Below, piece after piece: positions 37,692 to 46,250 of a DNA stretch of 64,000 bases (the first letter of the stretch is position 1; each line of letters opens with the position of its first letter). Position numbers and translations under genes: made by a program. The stretch is from positions 1 to 64,000 of the forward strand of contig NZ_JBOFQF010000017.1 in NCBI RefSeq assembly GCF_051660745.1. Reading direction: 5' to 3'. Origin of the DNA: Segniliparus sp051660745 (GTDB lineage Bacteria; Actinomycetota; Actinomycetes; Mycobacteriales; Mycobacteriaceae). The notes under the pieces are model-generated. The model had not been told where the DNA came from, ran no database searches, and saw nothing but the letters and a program-made list of their open reading frames with translations.

Positions 37692-38651
37692 ATGAGAACA
37701 AGAGGAATAACGTGGCAGGCCCGCAGTGTTGGTCCTCCTGTGGTGTTCACACTCGGCTTCGAGATCGACCAAGGTCAGGCGCTCACCGGGAAGGGGGTCA
37801 AAGACATCGTCCGGCAGGCGCAGAACGCGAGGCTCGGCTACGTCGTGCTCCGCGACGCCCCCGGCTCCCATGGGCAGATCGACGCGGTGAGCCGCGCGGC
37901 GTACGCCGCGACTTCGACCACCTCGCTCGGCCTGGTCGCCGAGGTCTCCACCACCTATAACGAGCCGTTCCACACGGCGGTGCAGCTGCAAACGGTGGAT
38001 TTCGCCTCATACGGGCGGGCGGGCTGGCTGCCCTCGCGAACGCTCGGCGAGGCCCATCCTGCGGCGCTCGGCTGGCCGAAAGCGGCGGACGAGGACGCGG
38101 CGGTGGAGCAGCGCGACAGCCTGCTCGTGGCGCGCGCGTTGTGGGATTCGTGGGAGGACGACGCCGTGATCCGAGACGTGGCGGCCGGGCGGTTCCTCGA
38201 TCGCGCGAAAGTCCGGCACATCGATTTCACGGGGGAGCGGTTCTCGGTGAAAGGCCCTTCGATCACGCCGCGCAGCCCGCAGGGGCAGATCCCGGTCTTC
38301 GCGAGGGCGGGGGAGCTGCCGCCGGGGCTCGCGGACGTGGTGATCACGACGGAGCCCGCGCGCGTCGAAGGGGCGCTCGCGGTTGTGGCGCTCGACATCG
38401 ACCTCGCCGCGCCAGGAGCCGAGGACGCCCTCGTGCGGCACATCGCAGGACTCGCGGACGAGGCGGACGGCGTGCTTTTGCGACCGAGGTCGCTCGGCGA
38501 GGACTTGTCTGCACTCGGCCGCGCGGTGACGCCGAAACTCCTGGAGGCAGGCGTGATCGCGGGCCCGAGGCCGGGGCAGACTCTGCGCGAGACGCTCGGG
38601 CTGGCGCGCCCTGCCGCGAAGAAGCCGGGCGAGTGGCAGGAGATCGCGTGA
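37692..38651 (+). CDS. LLM class flavin-dependent oxidoreductase (shorter partner)
   Basis: The 319-residue protein belongs to the bacterial luciferase-like superfamily: VVFTLGFEID at the start of the barrel, SLGLVAEVSTTYNEPFHTAVQLQTVDFASYGRAGW (motifs TTYNEP and ASYGRAGW) and DRAKVRHIDFTGERFSVKGP, as in NtaA/SnaA-type monooxygenases. It is about 110 residues shorter than its neighbour and seems to lack part of the C-terminal barrel, so it might act with the second protein. Start is uncertain: ATG 37692 or GTG 37743. Its stop overlaps the next GTG. Confidence 0.78.
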   Translation: MRTRGITWQARSVGPPVVFTLGFEIDQGQALTGKGVKDIVRQAQNARLGYVVLRDAPGSHGQIDAVSRAAYAATSTTSLGLVAEVSTTYNEPFHTAVQLQTVDFASYGRAGWLPSRTLGEAHPAALGWPKAADEDAAVEQRDSLLVARALWDSWEDDAVIRDVAAGRFLDRAKVRHIDFTGERFSVKGPSITPRSPQGQIPVFARAGELPPGLADVVITTEPARVEGALAVVALDIDLAAPGAEDALVRHIAGLADEADGVLLRPRSLGEDLSALGRAVTPKLLEAGVIAGPRPGQTLRETLGLARPAAKKPGEWQEIA

Positions 38652-39961
38652 CCGACTCCAGCCGCCCAGACGCGAAGGTCCATCTCGGCGTCTTCGTCCA
38701 GGGCGTGAACCACACGACGATCTGGTCCGACAAGGACTCCGGCTCGCAAATCGACTTCGCGACCTTCCGCGAGATCGCCCAGACCGCCGAGCGGGGCCTC
38801 TTCGACGCGTTCTTCCTCGGCGAGGGCCTGCGACTGCGCGAGCTGCGGGGCCAGATCCACGAGCTGGACGTCGCGGGCCGCCCGGACGCGATCGCCGAGC
38901 TCGCGGCGATCGCGGCGATCACCTCGCGCATCGGGCTGGTCGCCACGCAGAACTGCACGTACAACGAGCCCGTCGACCTCGCGCGCAGGCTCTCCGGCCT
39001 CGACCTCCTCTCCGACGGACGGGCGGGCTGGAACGCCGTCACCACCGACAACGCCTGGACCGGCGAGAACTTCCGCCGGGGCGGCTTCCTCGACCACCAG
39101 TTCCGCTACGAGCGGGCCAGCCAGTTCGTCCAGCTCGCGAAAGAGATCTGGGCGGGTTGGACCGAAGACGGCAGCAAGGAGGTCGAGTTCCGCAGCTCGC
39201 AATTCGACGTCCGGCTCGTGCCCGCGCTGCCGCCGAGCCCGCAAGGCAGGCCGGTTGTTTTCCAGGCCGGGGACTCCCCGGCAGGCCGGGACTTCGCGGC
39301 GGCCGAGGCGGATGTGATCTTCTCCGCGCATGGCTCGGACCACGCGGACGCGCTCGCGTTCGCGGACGACATCCGAGGCCGGTTGCGGTCGTTCGGACGG
39401 CCGGAGGACGACATCAAGATCCTCCCGGCAACGCAGGTGGTGCTCGCCGAGCGGGAGAGCGAAGTCGCGGAGAAGTTCGACTGGGTGACTCGGGGCCAAG
39501 TGACGGGCCAGACCGCGCTCGCCATGGTGTCGCAGGTCTGGGGCACGGACCTCTCGCATCTAGACCCGGACGGCCCGCTGCCCGCCGAGGACCCGGTCAT
39601 CGCGGAGACGTCGCAGACCATGGGGTCGGGCCAAGGCGGGAAAGACCCGCTCGCGGTCGCCGCGCAATGGCGGGCGCTCGCCGAGGAGAACGGCGGCCTC
39701 TCCATCCGCGACCTGATCGTGGAGACGACCACGCAGCGCCGCGCCGGGTTCATCGGCACGCCCGCGCAGGTCGCCGACCGGATGGCGCATTTTGTGCGGA
39801 CCGGAGCCTGCCACGGGTTCAACATCTCCCCGTACATCGTGCCGGGCGGCTTGGACGAGATCGTCGACTGGCTCGTGCCCGCGCTGCAGGAGCGCGGGGT
39901 GTACCGCACGGCGTACGAGGGCACGACGCTGCGCGAGCACCTTGGCCTGCGGCCGGTGTAG
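38648..39961 (+). CDS. NtaA/SnaA/DszA-type FMN-dependent monooxygenase
   Basis: The 437-residue protein has the full NtaA-family pattern: HLGVFVQGVNHTTIW, a first barrel end FFLGEGLRLRE, ATQNCTYNEPVDLARRLSGLDLLSDGRAGWN (motifs TYNEP and SDGRAGWN), TGENFRRGGF and FQAGDSPAGRDFAA. These enzymes use reduced FMN from a separate reductase to oxidise aminopolycarboxylates, sulfur compounds or similar; the substrate cannot be predicted. GTG 38648 overlaps the previous stop (GTGA). No flavin reductase gene is adjacent. Confidence 0.87.
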   Translation: MTDSSRPDAKVHLGVFVQGVNHTTIWSDKDSGSQIDFATFREIAQTAERGLFDAFFLGEGLRLRELRGQIHELDVAGRPDAIAELAAIAAITSRIGLVATQNCTYNEPVDLARRLSGLDLLSDGRAGWNAVTTDNAWTGENFRRGGFLDHQFRYERASQFVQLAKEIWAGWTEDGSKEVEFRSSQFDVRLVPALPPSPQGRPVVFQAGDSPAGRDFAAAEADVIFSAHGSDHADALAFADDIRGRLRSFGRPEDDIKILPATQVVLAERESEVAEKFDWVTRGQVTGQTALAMVSQVWGTDLSHLDPDGPLPAEDPVIAETSQTMGSGQGGKDPLAVAAQWRALAEENGGLSIRDLIVETTTQRRAGFIGTPAQVADRMAHFVRTGACHGFNISPYIVPGGLDEIVDWLVPALQERGVYRTAYEGTTLREHLGLRPV

Positions 39962-39971
39962 CGTCGGGGTC

Positions 39972-40562
39972 GTGCAAGGCCCCATCGCGCGTCTGGTCCC
40001 GCTCGCCGAAGCGCACGTCCCGCAGTTGGTCGAAGCGGCAGCGGCTGGGCGCGACACCTTCCGGTTCACCGGGGTGCCTGCAGGCGAAACAGCGATGCGC
40101 GCGTTCGTCGCGCGCGCGTTGGCCGAGCAGAAAGCGGGCGACAGCCTGCCCTTCGCGATTGTCGACCGCCGCGAGGATCGCGTTGTGGGCACAACCCGGT
40201 TCTTCGAGATCGAGCGCTGGGAAGCCACTGACGTGCGGCCCTCGGCCGCCGTCGCGGAGATCGGTCACACCTGGCTCGCCGCGAGCGTCCAGGGCACGGG
40301 GGTCAACACCGGGGCGAAGCTGCTCATGCTCGACCACGGGTTCGGCGTCTTAGGCCTGATCCGGGTCTCGTTCCGAACCGACGCCCGCAATGCGCGCAGC
40401 CGCCGCGCCATCGAAAAACTCGGCGCCCGGTTCGAGGGGATCCGCCGGGCGCACATGCCTGCTTTCGACGGCGGCGTCCGAGACTCCGCGTTCTACTCGA
40501 TCTTGCGGGAGGAATGGCCGCTTGTGCGCCCCGCGCTGGCCGGTCGGGTCAGTCCGGAATGA
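39972..40562 (+). CDS. GNAT family N-acetyltransferase, RimJ/RimL-like
   Basis: The 196-residue protein has the GNAT arrangement of the RimJ/L type: IGHTWLAASVQGTGVNTGAKLLMLDHGF (motif A; Q-x-x-G near 120) and RVSFRTDARNARSRRAIEKLGARFEGIRR (motif B; NARSRRAIEKLGA). It should acetylate an amino group, substrate unknown. GTG 39972 follows the monooxygenase stop by 10 bp. Its 3' end overlaps the convergent glyoxalase-like gene by 14 bp. Confidence 0.85.
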   Translation: MQGPIARLVPLAEAHVPQLVEAAAAGRDTFRFTGVPAGETAMRAFVARALAEQKAGDSLPFAIVDRREDRVVGTTRFFEIERWEATDVRPSAAVAEIGHTWLAASVQGTGVNTGAKLLMLDHGFGVLGLIRVSFRTDARNARSRRAIEKLGARFEGIRRAHMPAFDGGVRDSAFYSILREEWPLVRPALAGRVSPE

Positions 40563-40932
40563 GATTGGTGATGCAGAAGGGATGCCCGACGGGGTCGATC
40601 AGCACCCGCCAGTGTTCTGGATTGGGCTGAGTCTCGGCCTTCGAGGCTCCGAGGGCGAGGATCCGCTCCTCCGCGCCGTCGAGGTCGGCGGTCGCGAGCT
40701 CGAGGTGCAATTGCTTGGGCACGGGGCCGTCCGGCCAGCTCGGCGGCTGGTGGTCGGCGACCTTTTGGAAGGTGAGCAGCACGCCTGCCCCTTTGAGCGC
40801 GACGAACCCCTCGGTGGAGAACATCACCTCAAGGCCGAGGACGTTCTGATAGAAATCGCCGAGGGCGACGGGGTCGGGGCAGTCGATGGACACCGCGCCG
40901 AGCCGGGCGATTCCTGTTGTGGTAGTAGTCAC
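40549..40932 (-). CDS. Glyoxalase/dioxygenase-fold (VOC) protein
   Basis: The 127-residue protein is a single VOC-fold repeat pair: SIDCPDPVALGDFYQNVLGLEV at the N terminus, LHLELATADLDGAEERILALGA in the middle, and VLIDPVGHPFCI near the end, giving the usual His/Glu positions. It starts at GTG 40932. VOC proteins of this type can be metal-dependent lyases or resistance proteins; none of these can be favoured. It lies 10 bp downstream of hemH and may be co-transcribed with the mabA-inhA-hemH operon. Confidence 0.82.
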   Translation of the reverse strand: MTTTTTGIARLGAVSIDCPDPVALGDFYQNVLGLEVMFSTEGFVALKGAGVLLTFQKVADHQPPSWPDGPVPKQLHLELATADLDGAEERILALGASKAETQPNPEHWRVLIDPVGHPFCITNLIPD

Positions 40933-40942
40933 ATCGATGAGT

Positions 40943-41872
40943 CTACCGGTCCGGCTCGGCAGACTCGGCCAGCTCCACGACCATTCGCGAGAAACGGGGA
41001 TCCGGGCCAGGCGTCTTCGCCCTGGCGAATGCCACGCCGAGCGTGTCCGCCCGCTCCTTTGCCTCGTGGTCGAGGTCCCAGACGACCTCCACATGGTCCG
41101 AGACGAAGCCGATGGGACAGTTGACGACGGCTCGCGCCCCGTCGCGGGCGAGCGCCTCGATGTGGTCGCAGATATCCGGCTCCAGCCAGGGGACCGACGG
41201 CGGGCCGGAGCGAGACTGCCAGACCACGTCGAACGCGCCCGCCCCTGCCGCAGCGGCGACAAGCGCGGCGGCCTCGTGGACCTGTTGCTCGTAGACCTCG
41301 CGCCCGTTGCTCGCGAGCGGCACCGAATGCGCGGTGAACACGAGCCGCGCGTCGCCCCGCAGCTGCGGGGGGATCTCCTCGAACGCCGCGCGTGCCGCGT
41401 CGGCGAACGCCGCGACGAAGAGCGGGTGGCTGTAGAACTGGGGGAGCTTCACAAGGTCAGGAGCGCCCTCGCCGACGGCCGCGCGGGCCCGGGCGATGTC
41501 CTCGCGGTACTGCTCGTCTCCCGAATAGCCTCCCCACGCGGAGGTCGCGAACACCAGCGCGCGTCGCACGCCGTCGCGGGCCATCTGCGCGACCGTGTCC
41601 TCCACGAAGGGGCTCCAGTTGCGGTTGCCGAAATACACCGGCAGGTCCCAGCCCCGCGCCGCGAGCTCGCGCTCGATGTTCGCGATGATCTGCCGGTTGA
41701 GGGCGTTGATCGGGGAGACCCCGCCGAAATGGTAGTAGTGCTCGGCGACCTCGGCCAAACGCTCGTCCGGCACGTTCCTGCCCTCGGTCACGCGCCGCAA
41801 AAACGGCAGCACGTCGTCCGGGCCTTCCGGCCCGCCAAAAGAGAGCAGCAGGAGCGCGTCGACCGTTGGCAC
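40943..41872 (-). CDS. hemH: Ferrochelatase (coproporphyrin ferrochelatase type)
   Basis: The 309-residue enzyme inserts iron into the porphyrin in heme synthesis; in actinobacteria the substrate is coproporphyrin III. Typical motifs are LLSFGGPEGPDDVLPFL, GGVSPINALN, YFGNRNWSPF, the catalytic His in FTAHSVPL near 190, and CPIGFVSDHVEVVWDLDHEA with the catalytic Glu near 265. It starts with GTG at 41872, 10 bp after inhA, as in the M. tuberculosis fabG1-inhA-hemZ operon. Confidence 0.95.
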   Translation of the reverse strand: MPTVDALLLLSFGGPEGPDDVLPFLRRVTEGRNVPDERLAEVAEHYYHFGGVSPINALNRQIIANIERELAARGWDLPVYFGNRNWSPFVEDTVAQMARDGVRRALVFATSAWGGYSGDEQYREDIARARAAVGEGAPDLVKLPQFYSHPLFVAAFADAARAAFEEIPPQLRGDARLVFTAHSVPLASNGREVYEQQVHEAAALVAAAAGAGAFDVVWQSRSGPPSVPWLEPDICDHIEALARDGARAVVNCPIGFVSDHVEVVWDLDHEAKERADTLGVAFARAKTPGPDPRFSRMVVELAESAEPDR

Positions 41873-41882
41873 GGCCGTCAGC

Positions 41883-42674
41883 CTAGCCTGCGACCGAGTG
41901 CACGCCGCCGTCGACGTAGATGATCGAGCCGGTGGTGCCGGGCAGCCAGTCGGAGAGCAGCGCGACGGCGGTCTTCGCGACCGGGGTGCGGTCCTCGACG
42001 TCCCAGCCGATCGGCGCGCGGTTGTTCCAGCCCTCGTTGAGGTCTTTCACGCCCTTGCCGAGGTTCTCCTCGGCGCTGCCGATGGCCTTCATCGCGATGG
42101 TGGAGATGGGGCCGGCGCAGACCAGGTTCGAGCGGATCTTCTTCTGGTGGCCGACGTTGTACGCGACGTACTCGTTCACCGACTCCAGCGCGCGCTTCGC
42201 GACGCCCATCCAGTTGTAGAACGGGACCGCGCGCGAGCAGTCGAAGTCGAGGCCGATGAGGGACGAGCCCTCCTTGAGCACCGGCAACAGGGCCTGGGCG
42301 AGCGCGGCGTACGAGTACGCGGAGATCTCCAGCGCCGGGCCGACATCGGCCCAGGTGGCGCCGAGGAAGCTCTCAAAGGTGGGCCGGGGGGCGAAGGCGA
42401 TGGAGTGCACCGCGCCGTCGATGCCGTCCGGGGCGTGCTCGCGAACCTTGTCCGCGAGGGAGCCCAGGTGCTCTGGGTTCTGCACGTCCAGCTCGATGAG
42501 CGGGGCGGGCTCGGGCAGGCGCTTGGCGATCGCCTCCACGAGGCGCAGGCGGCCGAAGCCGGTCAGCACGAGCTTCGCGCCTTCCTCCTGCGCCTTCTTC
42601 GCGATGGAGAAAGCGATGGAGGAGTCGTGGATGATGCCGGAGACCAGGATGGTCTTGCCGTCGAGGAGTCCCAT
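41883..42674 (-). CDS. inhA: Enoyl-[acyl-carrier-protein] reductase InhA
   Basis: The 263-residue NADH-dependent enzyme reduces trans-2-enoyl-ACP in FAS-II elongation for mycolic acids and is the isoniazid/ethionamide target in M. tuberculosis (269 residues). The cofactor motif GIIHDSSIAF, Asp64, the catalytic pair Tyr153/Lys160 (FYNWMGVAK; Tyr158/Lys165 in M. tuberculosis) and Ser91 (Ser94) are conserved. The active-site loop after HSIAFAP is shorter by about two residues and several inhibitor-contacting residues differ (see findings). It is 26 bp downstream of mabA. Confidence 0.97.
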   Translation of the reverse strand: MGLLDGKTILVSGIIHDSSIAFSIAKKAQEEGAKLVLTGFGRLRLVEAIAKRLPEPAPLIELDVQNPEHLGSLADKVREHAPDGIDGAVHSIAFAPRPTFESFLGATWADVGPALEISAYSYAALAQALLPVLKEGSSLIGLDFDCSRAVPFYNWMGVAKRALESVNEYVAYNVGHQKKIRSNLVCAGPISTIAMKAIGSAEENLGKGVKDLNEGWNNRAPIGWDVEDRTPVAKTAVALLSDWLPGTTGSIIYVDGGVHSVAG

Positions 42675-42700
42675 AGCGTGTTCCTATCTGTCGGTGGTGG

Positions 42701-43426
42701 TTAGTGCCCCATGCCCTGGCCGCCGTCGACCGGGATGACGGTGCCGGTGACGAACGAGGAGTCGGGCCCGGCGAGGAAGCTCGCCACGCCTGCGACTTCC
42801 TCGGGCTGGCCGATCCGGGCCATCGGGATGCGCGGCATGACGACTTCGAGGACCTTCGGGTCCAGGCCGTTGGTCATGTCGGTGTCGATGAACCCGGGGG
42901 CGATGACGTTCGAGGTGATGCTGCGCGAGCCGAGCTCCCAGGTGAGCGAGCGGGCGAGGCCGACGAGGCCTGCCTTGGACGCGGCGTAGTTGGTCTGCCC
43001 CTGCGCGCCGGAGAGCCCGACGAGGGAGCCGATGAAGATGAACCGGCCCCACTTGTTCTTGATCATGCCGCGAGAGGCGCGCTTGGCGACCCGGTACGCG
43101 CCGACGAGGTTGGCGTTGAGCACCTTCTCGAACTGGTCGTCGGTGAGCTTGATGATGAGCATGTTGGCCACGATGCCCGCGTTGGAGACGAGCACCTCGA
43201 CCGCGCCTTGGTGCTCCTCGACCTGCGTGAACGCCTGGTCGATCGACTCGGTGCTCGTCACGTCGCACTGCACGCCGAACAGGCCGAGCTCCGCGGGCGG
43301 GCCGGACTCGCGGTAGGTGACCGCGACCTTGTGGCCGTCCGCCTTCAGACGCTTTGCGATGGCGAGGCCGATGCCTCGGTTCCCGCCGGTAACCAGGACT
43401 GAACGACTCGGGGCAGCATCTGTCAT
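42701..43426 (-). CDS. fabG1: 3-oxoacyl-[acyl-carrier-protein] reductase MabA/FabG1
   Basis: The 241-residue SDR reduces 3-ketoacyl-ACP in FAS-II. VLVTGGNRGIGLAIA (10-24), NAG 82-84, and the triad Ser134, Tyr147, Lys151 (YAASK) are intact, and the end GGQGMGH matches MabA. I chose ATG 43426, which aligns with the M. tuberculosis start region; longer starts would run through the promoter. The 63-bp gap to the VWA gene contains a possible promoter on the minus strand (TTTGCC, 18 bases, TTAGGT), analogous to the mabA-inhA promoter where isoniazid-resistance mutations occur in M. tuberculosis. Confidence 0.96.
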   Translation of the reverse strand: MTDAAPSRSVLVTGGNRGIGLAIAKRLKADGHKVAVTYRESGPPAELGLFGVQCDVTSTESIDQAFTQVEEHQGAVEVLVSNAGIVANMLIIKLTDDQFEKVLNANLVGAYRVAKRASRGMIKNKWGRFIFIGSLVGLSGAQGQTNYAASKAGLVGLARSLTWELGSRSITSNVIAPGFIDTDMTNGLDPKVLEVVMPRIPMARIGQPEEVAGVASFLAGPDSSFVTGTVIPVDGGQGMGH

Positions 43427-43489
43427 GCGGAAAAACCTAACGTGCCGGGCCATGCCGAGGCAAACCGCCACGCCATGGGAAGTTTCTCG

Positions 43490-44521
43490 TTATGGCAAGG
43501 CGCGGTTGAAGAAGAAACTCGCGCCAGCCGCGCCCGCGACGAGGAGCGTCCCGCACAACGCCCAAATCCTGCTGGATTCGGAGCGGACGTGCTCGTAGCC
43601 GATGTCTTCGTTGAGCGACTGGTAGATCTGGGCCAGATCGGCCTGCGACTCCGCAGGGAAGAACCGGCAGCTGTTCCCCGGGCTGTTGGAGAGGTCCGAG
43701 ATTTTCTTGAGAGACTCCAAGTCCACCGGCACCTCGTCCACCTGGTTGTCGATGGTGATCTTCCCTGATTTGGTGCCGAACGCGATGGTGCACACGGGGA
43801 TGTGCTTCTCTTTCGCGGTGCGGGCGGCGGCGTACGCGCCCCGTGGTGCGTTGAGGTCGTCGGGCACGGTCTCTTTCCCGTCGGAGACCAGCACGATCCG
43901 CGCGGGCGGGGCGTGGTTCTTGCCGCCGAGCGCCCCCGCGATGGTCTCGATCTGCTGCAGCGCGGTGTAGATGCCTTCGCCGGTCGCGGTCTGCTTCTCC
44001 AGCTTGTCGGGCCGGATCATCTGGTCGATGACCTTCTTCGCGGTCTCGTGGTCGGTGGACGGGCGCACGAGCGGCTGCGCGTTGCCCGCGAACGTCACAA
44101 CGCCCAGCTGCACGGTGGGGGCCATGCCGTCGACGAATTTGATCGCGGCGGCCCGTGCGGCGTCCACCCGGCTGGGCTTCACGTCGGTGGCCGCCATGGA
44201 CTTCGAGATGTCCAAGACCAAGATGACGGTCGCCTGGTTCTTCGCGACCTGGGACACGGCGGTGGGGCCCGCGAGCGCGACCGTGAGGAACAAGAGGCCT
44301 GCCAGTAGGACCGCCGCCGGGACGTATCGGACCAGCTTCGGGCGTTTAGGCGCGATTTTGTCGAGGAGCTCGGTGTTCGCGAAGCGCTCGTAGCGCCTCT
44401 TGCGCATGACCTGCGTGCCGATATAGCCCGCGAGCACTGCGGCCACCACGAACAGGAGCAGGTACCACATCCCGTGCATGGGCGAGAACGGGTTGCCGAA
44501 CCGGTTCGAGGTGTCAGTCAT
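43490..44521 (-). CDS. Membrane protein with von Willebrand factor A domain
   Basis: The 343-residue protein has two N-terminal membrane segments (about 18-38 and 66-86), a VWA domain with a complete MIDAS start DISKSMAAT near 104, and a C-terminal membrane segment (about 320-338). It corresponds by position and layout to M. tuberculosis Rv1481, which lies just before fabG1-inhA-hemZ and follows the moxR-like ATPase genes. VWA proteins of this BatA type act with MoxR ATPases in protein-complex maturation; the MoxR partner would lie outside or elsewhere, since it is not upstream here. Confidence 0.88.
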   Translation of the reverse strand: MTDTSNRFGNPFSPMHGMWYLLLFVVAAVLAGYIGTQVMRKRRYERFANTELLDKIAPKRPKLVRYVPAAVLLAGLLFLTVALAGPTAVSQVAKNQATVILVLDISKSMAATDVKPSRVDAARAAAIKFVDGMAPTVQLGVVTFAGNAQPLVRPSTDHETAKKVIDQMIRPDKLEKQTATGEGIYTALQQIETIAGALGGKNHAPPARIVLVSDGKETVPDDLNAPRGAYAAARTAKEKHIPVCTIAFGTKSGKITIDNQVDEVPVDLESLKKISDLSNSPGNSCRFFPAESQADLAQIYQSLNEDIGYEHVRSESSRIWALCGTLLVAGAAGASFFFNRALP

Positions 44522-44585
44522 CGGCGGACGGCTCCCGGTTGCATGTGGCCAGGGTACCAGGGATCCGGCCCCCGGAGTCTGGTGT

Positions 44586-45368
44586 TCAGTGCTCGTCTTC
44601 CTCGAATCCGAGTAGGCCGAAATCGATGTGGATTCCGGTGGCCCGTCCGTCCGAGGCGAAGGTGACCAGCACTTCGTAGGCTCCGTCGCCCTGCCCGGAA
44701 TGGCAGAGGATCAGATTCTCTCCCCGCTGTCCTCCGGGCAGCCCGATGCTCCCGGCTCCCTCGTCCGGCAAGAGGGCGAGGAGCGTGTCCAGCCCCTCGT
44801 GGTCGAGCTTCCCGCCGGGGACGAGGGCGGGCCGGTCGGACTGCTCCGGTGGGAGGACGAGCGGGAGCGAGCCCACGTCGACGAATCCTGCCGTGCCCGA
44901 GTCCACGCCGATGAGCGAGTGGAAATGCCCGAGGCCGTCCGCCCCGTCCCAGAGCGGCGTCGCCGTGGCGGACTCGACGCGCACCGACTGCGCGTCGGCC
45001 AGCACCACGCTCAGATACGCCTCGGTGGTGTACGCTTCTCCCTTGCTTTGGACGAGGGTGGCGCGCACCGGGTAAGCCCCGTGCGGGACTTCGAGCGCCA
45101 ATCCGGTTCCCAAGTAGCGCAACGGGTCGCTGGCCTCGATTTTCCCGGACGGGCAGACCAGTGTCCCGAGCTCGCGGACCGTGAAGCGCAAGGCCTCCTC
45201 GTCGTCGGGGTCGTGCTGCGGCGCGAGGCCTTCGTAGAGGGCCAGGAACGAGCTGATGTCGCGCTGCGGCGCGGGCTCTTGGCGGGGCTGCGCCGGAGGG
45301 CTTTCCTTTTTTCTCTTTCCGGACGCGCCCTTGCCCCCGGAGAACGCCCGCAGAATCCTCTCCAACAT
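44586..45368 (-). CDS. DUF4241-like protein
   Basis: The 260-residue protein has a basic, Pro-rich N terminus (about 10-38) and then GTLVCPSGKIEASDPLRYL, LEVPHGAYPVRATLV and AYLSVVLADAQSVRVE, a run that resembles the DUF4241 family of unknown function, which occurs near immunity and contact-dependent systems in some bacteria. No signal peptide. It sits between the VWA gene and a secreted-protein gene on the same strand, with 27 bp to the latter. The assignment is by pattern only. Confidence 0.6.
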   Translation of the reverse strand: MLERILRAFSGGKGASGKRKKESPPAQPRQEPAPQRDISSFLALYEGLAPQHDPDDEEALRFTVRELGTLVCPSGKIEASDPLRYLGTGLALEVPHGAYPVRATLVQSKGEAYTTEAYLSVVLADAQSVRVESATATPLWDGADGLGHFHSLIGVDSGTAGFVDVGSLPLVLPPEQSDRPALVPGGKLDHEGLDTLLALLPDEGAGSIGLPGGQRGENLILCHSGQGDGAYEVLVTFASDGRATGIHIDFGLLGFEEDEH

Positions 45369-45395
45369 GCTCGCAGTCTAGTTCCTCGAGGCGAA

Positions 45396-46112
45396 TCAGG
45401 ACGAAGGCGCGGACGCGATGGCCAGGCCGTTCGCGGCCTGGTCGGCGACCTCGTCAAAGACGTCGGGGTCGGGCGCGTCCTTCTCGGAGAGGTTGGGCGC
45501 GCCCTTCCCAGAGAGGTCGGGCTCCCAGTCGGCATAACCCCAGACCTGGACGAGGTAGGTCTTCCCGTCGTGCTCGACCAGCACGTTCCGCGCCGAGCGC
45601 TCCGTCACGGAGCAGAGCGTCCCGCCGTGCCAGCGTTCGCGCCGCGTTCTGACGAACCAGGACGGGCGGCCCTCGAAGTCGTCCTCGTCGGCGACGACGG
45701 TCTCGGGATCCGAACCGTACGCGTCCGACCGGGCCTCGCGGCGATCGTGGGCGAACATCTCGCGCAGCGTCTCGGGGTCCTTCGCGGTGTCGACCGACAG
45801 GCCGACGGAGGCGAATTCGCCTTCGTCCGTCGGCAACTCTTGTCGCAGCGCGCCGTACTCGTCGAGGTCAGGCTCCGCCCAGTCGCCGGCCGCGCGCAAC
45901 GATAACGACAGGCCGGGGATCCGGTCCGGGCGCACGTCTTCGATCTGGAAGGGGGATAGCTGCATGCGCAATTGCTGGCGGAGCGGGCACCGCATGGAGC
46001 GGTCGACAGCCTCAGCGCCCAGGTCGTCGTCATCGGCCAGGGCATTGCTCGGAACCGTCAGCCCAGCCGCAAGGCACATCCCGGCTATCGCTCCTGCGAG
46101 CGCTCGTCTCAT
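45396..46112 (-). CDS. Secreted protein, unknown function
   Basis: The 238-residue protein has a signal peptide (about 3-26, cleavage near SNALA) followed by an acidic mature protein with few Cys (two, MRCPLRQ and TLCSVTE, which may pair). DFEGRPSWFVRTRRERWHGGTLCSVTERS and NVLVEHDGKTYLVQVWGY suggest a small beta-rich domain; no family recognised. A GGGGGG stretch precedes the ATG. It may be co-transcribed with the DUF4241-like gene downstream. Confidence 0.6.
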   Translation of the reverse strand: MRRALAGAIAGMCLAAGLTVPSNALADDDDLGAEAVDRSMRCPLRQQLRMQLSPFQIEDVRPDRIPGLSLSLRAAGDWAEPDLDEYGALRQELPTDEGEFASVGLSVDTAKDPETLREMFAHDRREARSDAYGSDPETVVADEDDFEGRPSWFVRTRRERWHGGTLCSVTERSARNVLVEHDGKTYLVQVWGYADWEPDLSGKGAPNLSEKDAPDPDVFDEVADQAANGLAIASAPSS

Positions 46113-46217
46113 CGCGATCCCCCCTGGTATCGTGTTCGTCTCCAGGGCAAGGATAGCAGCGAGTGCTCAGCCGCGCCGCGACCCTTGCTGGGGCGTCAGC
46201 GCGATCACCAGAGGGCC

Positions 46218-46250
46218 GTGCTCACCAGTGGACGGTGCTCACCAATGGAC
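46218..46250. repeat. Two-copy 17-bp direct repeat at the end of the acyl-CoA reductase-like gene
   Basis: Copy 1 (46218-46233) and copy 2 (46235-46250) are 15/16 identical. Read on the minus strand each copy encodes Val-His-Trp-stop, so the last codons and the stop of the gene have been duplicated just behind it. Confidence 0.7.

Noticed and set aside
37712..37960. GTG start after AGAGGA, which looked like the start of the first LLM gene
   Set aside because: It is in a different frame from the LLM protein and reads into an Arg-rich shadow.
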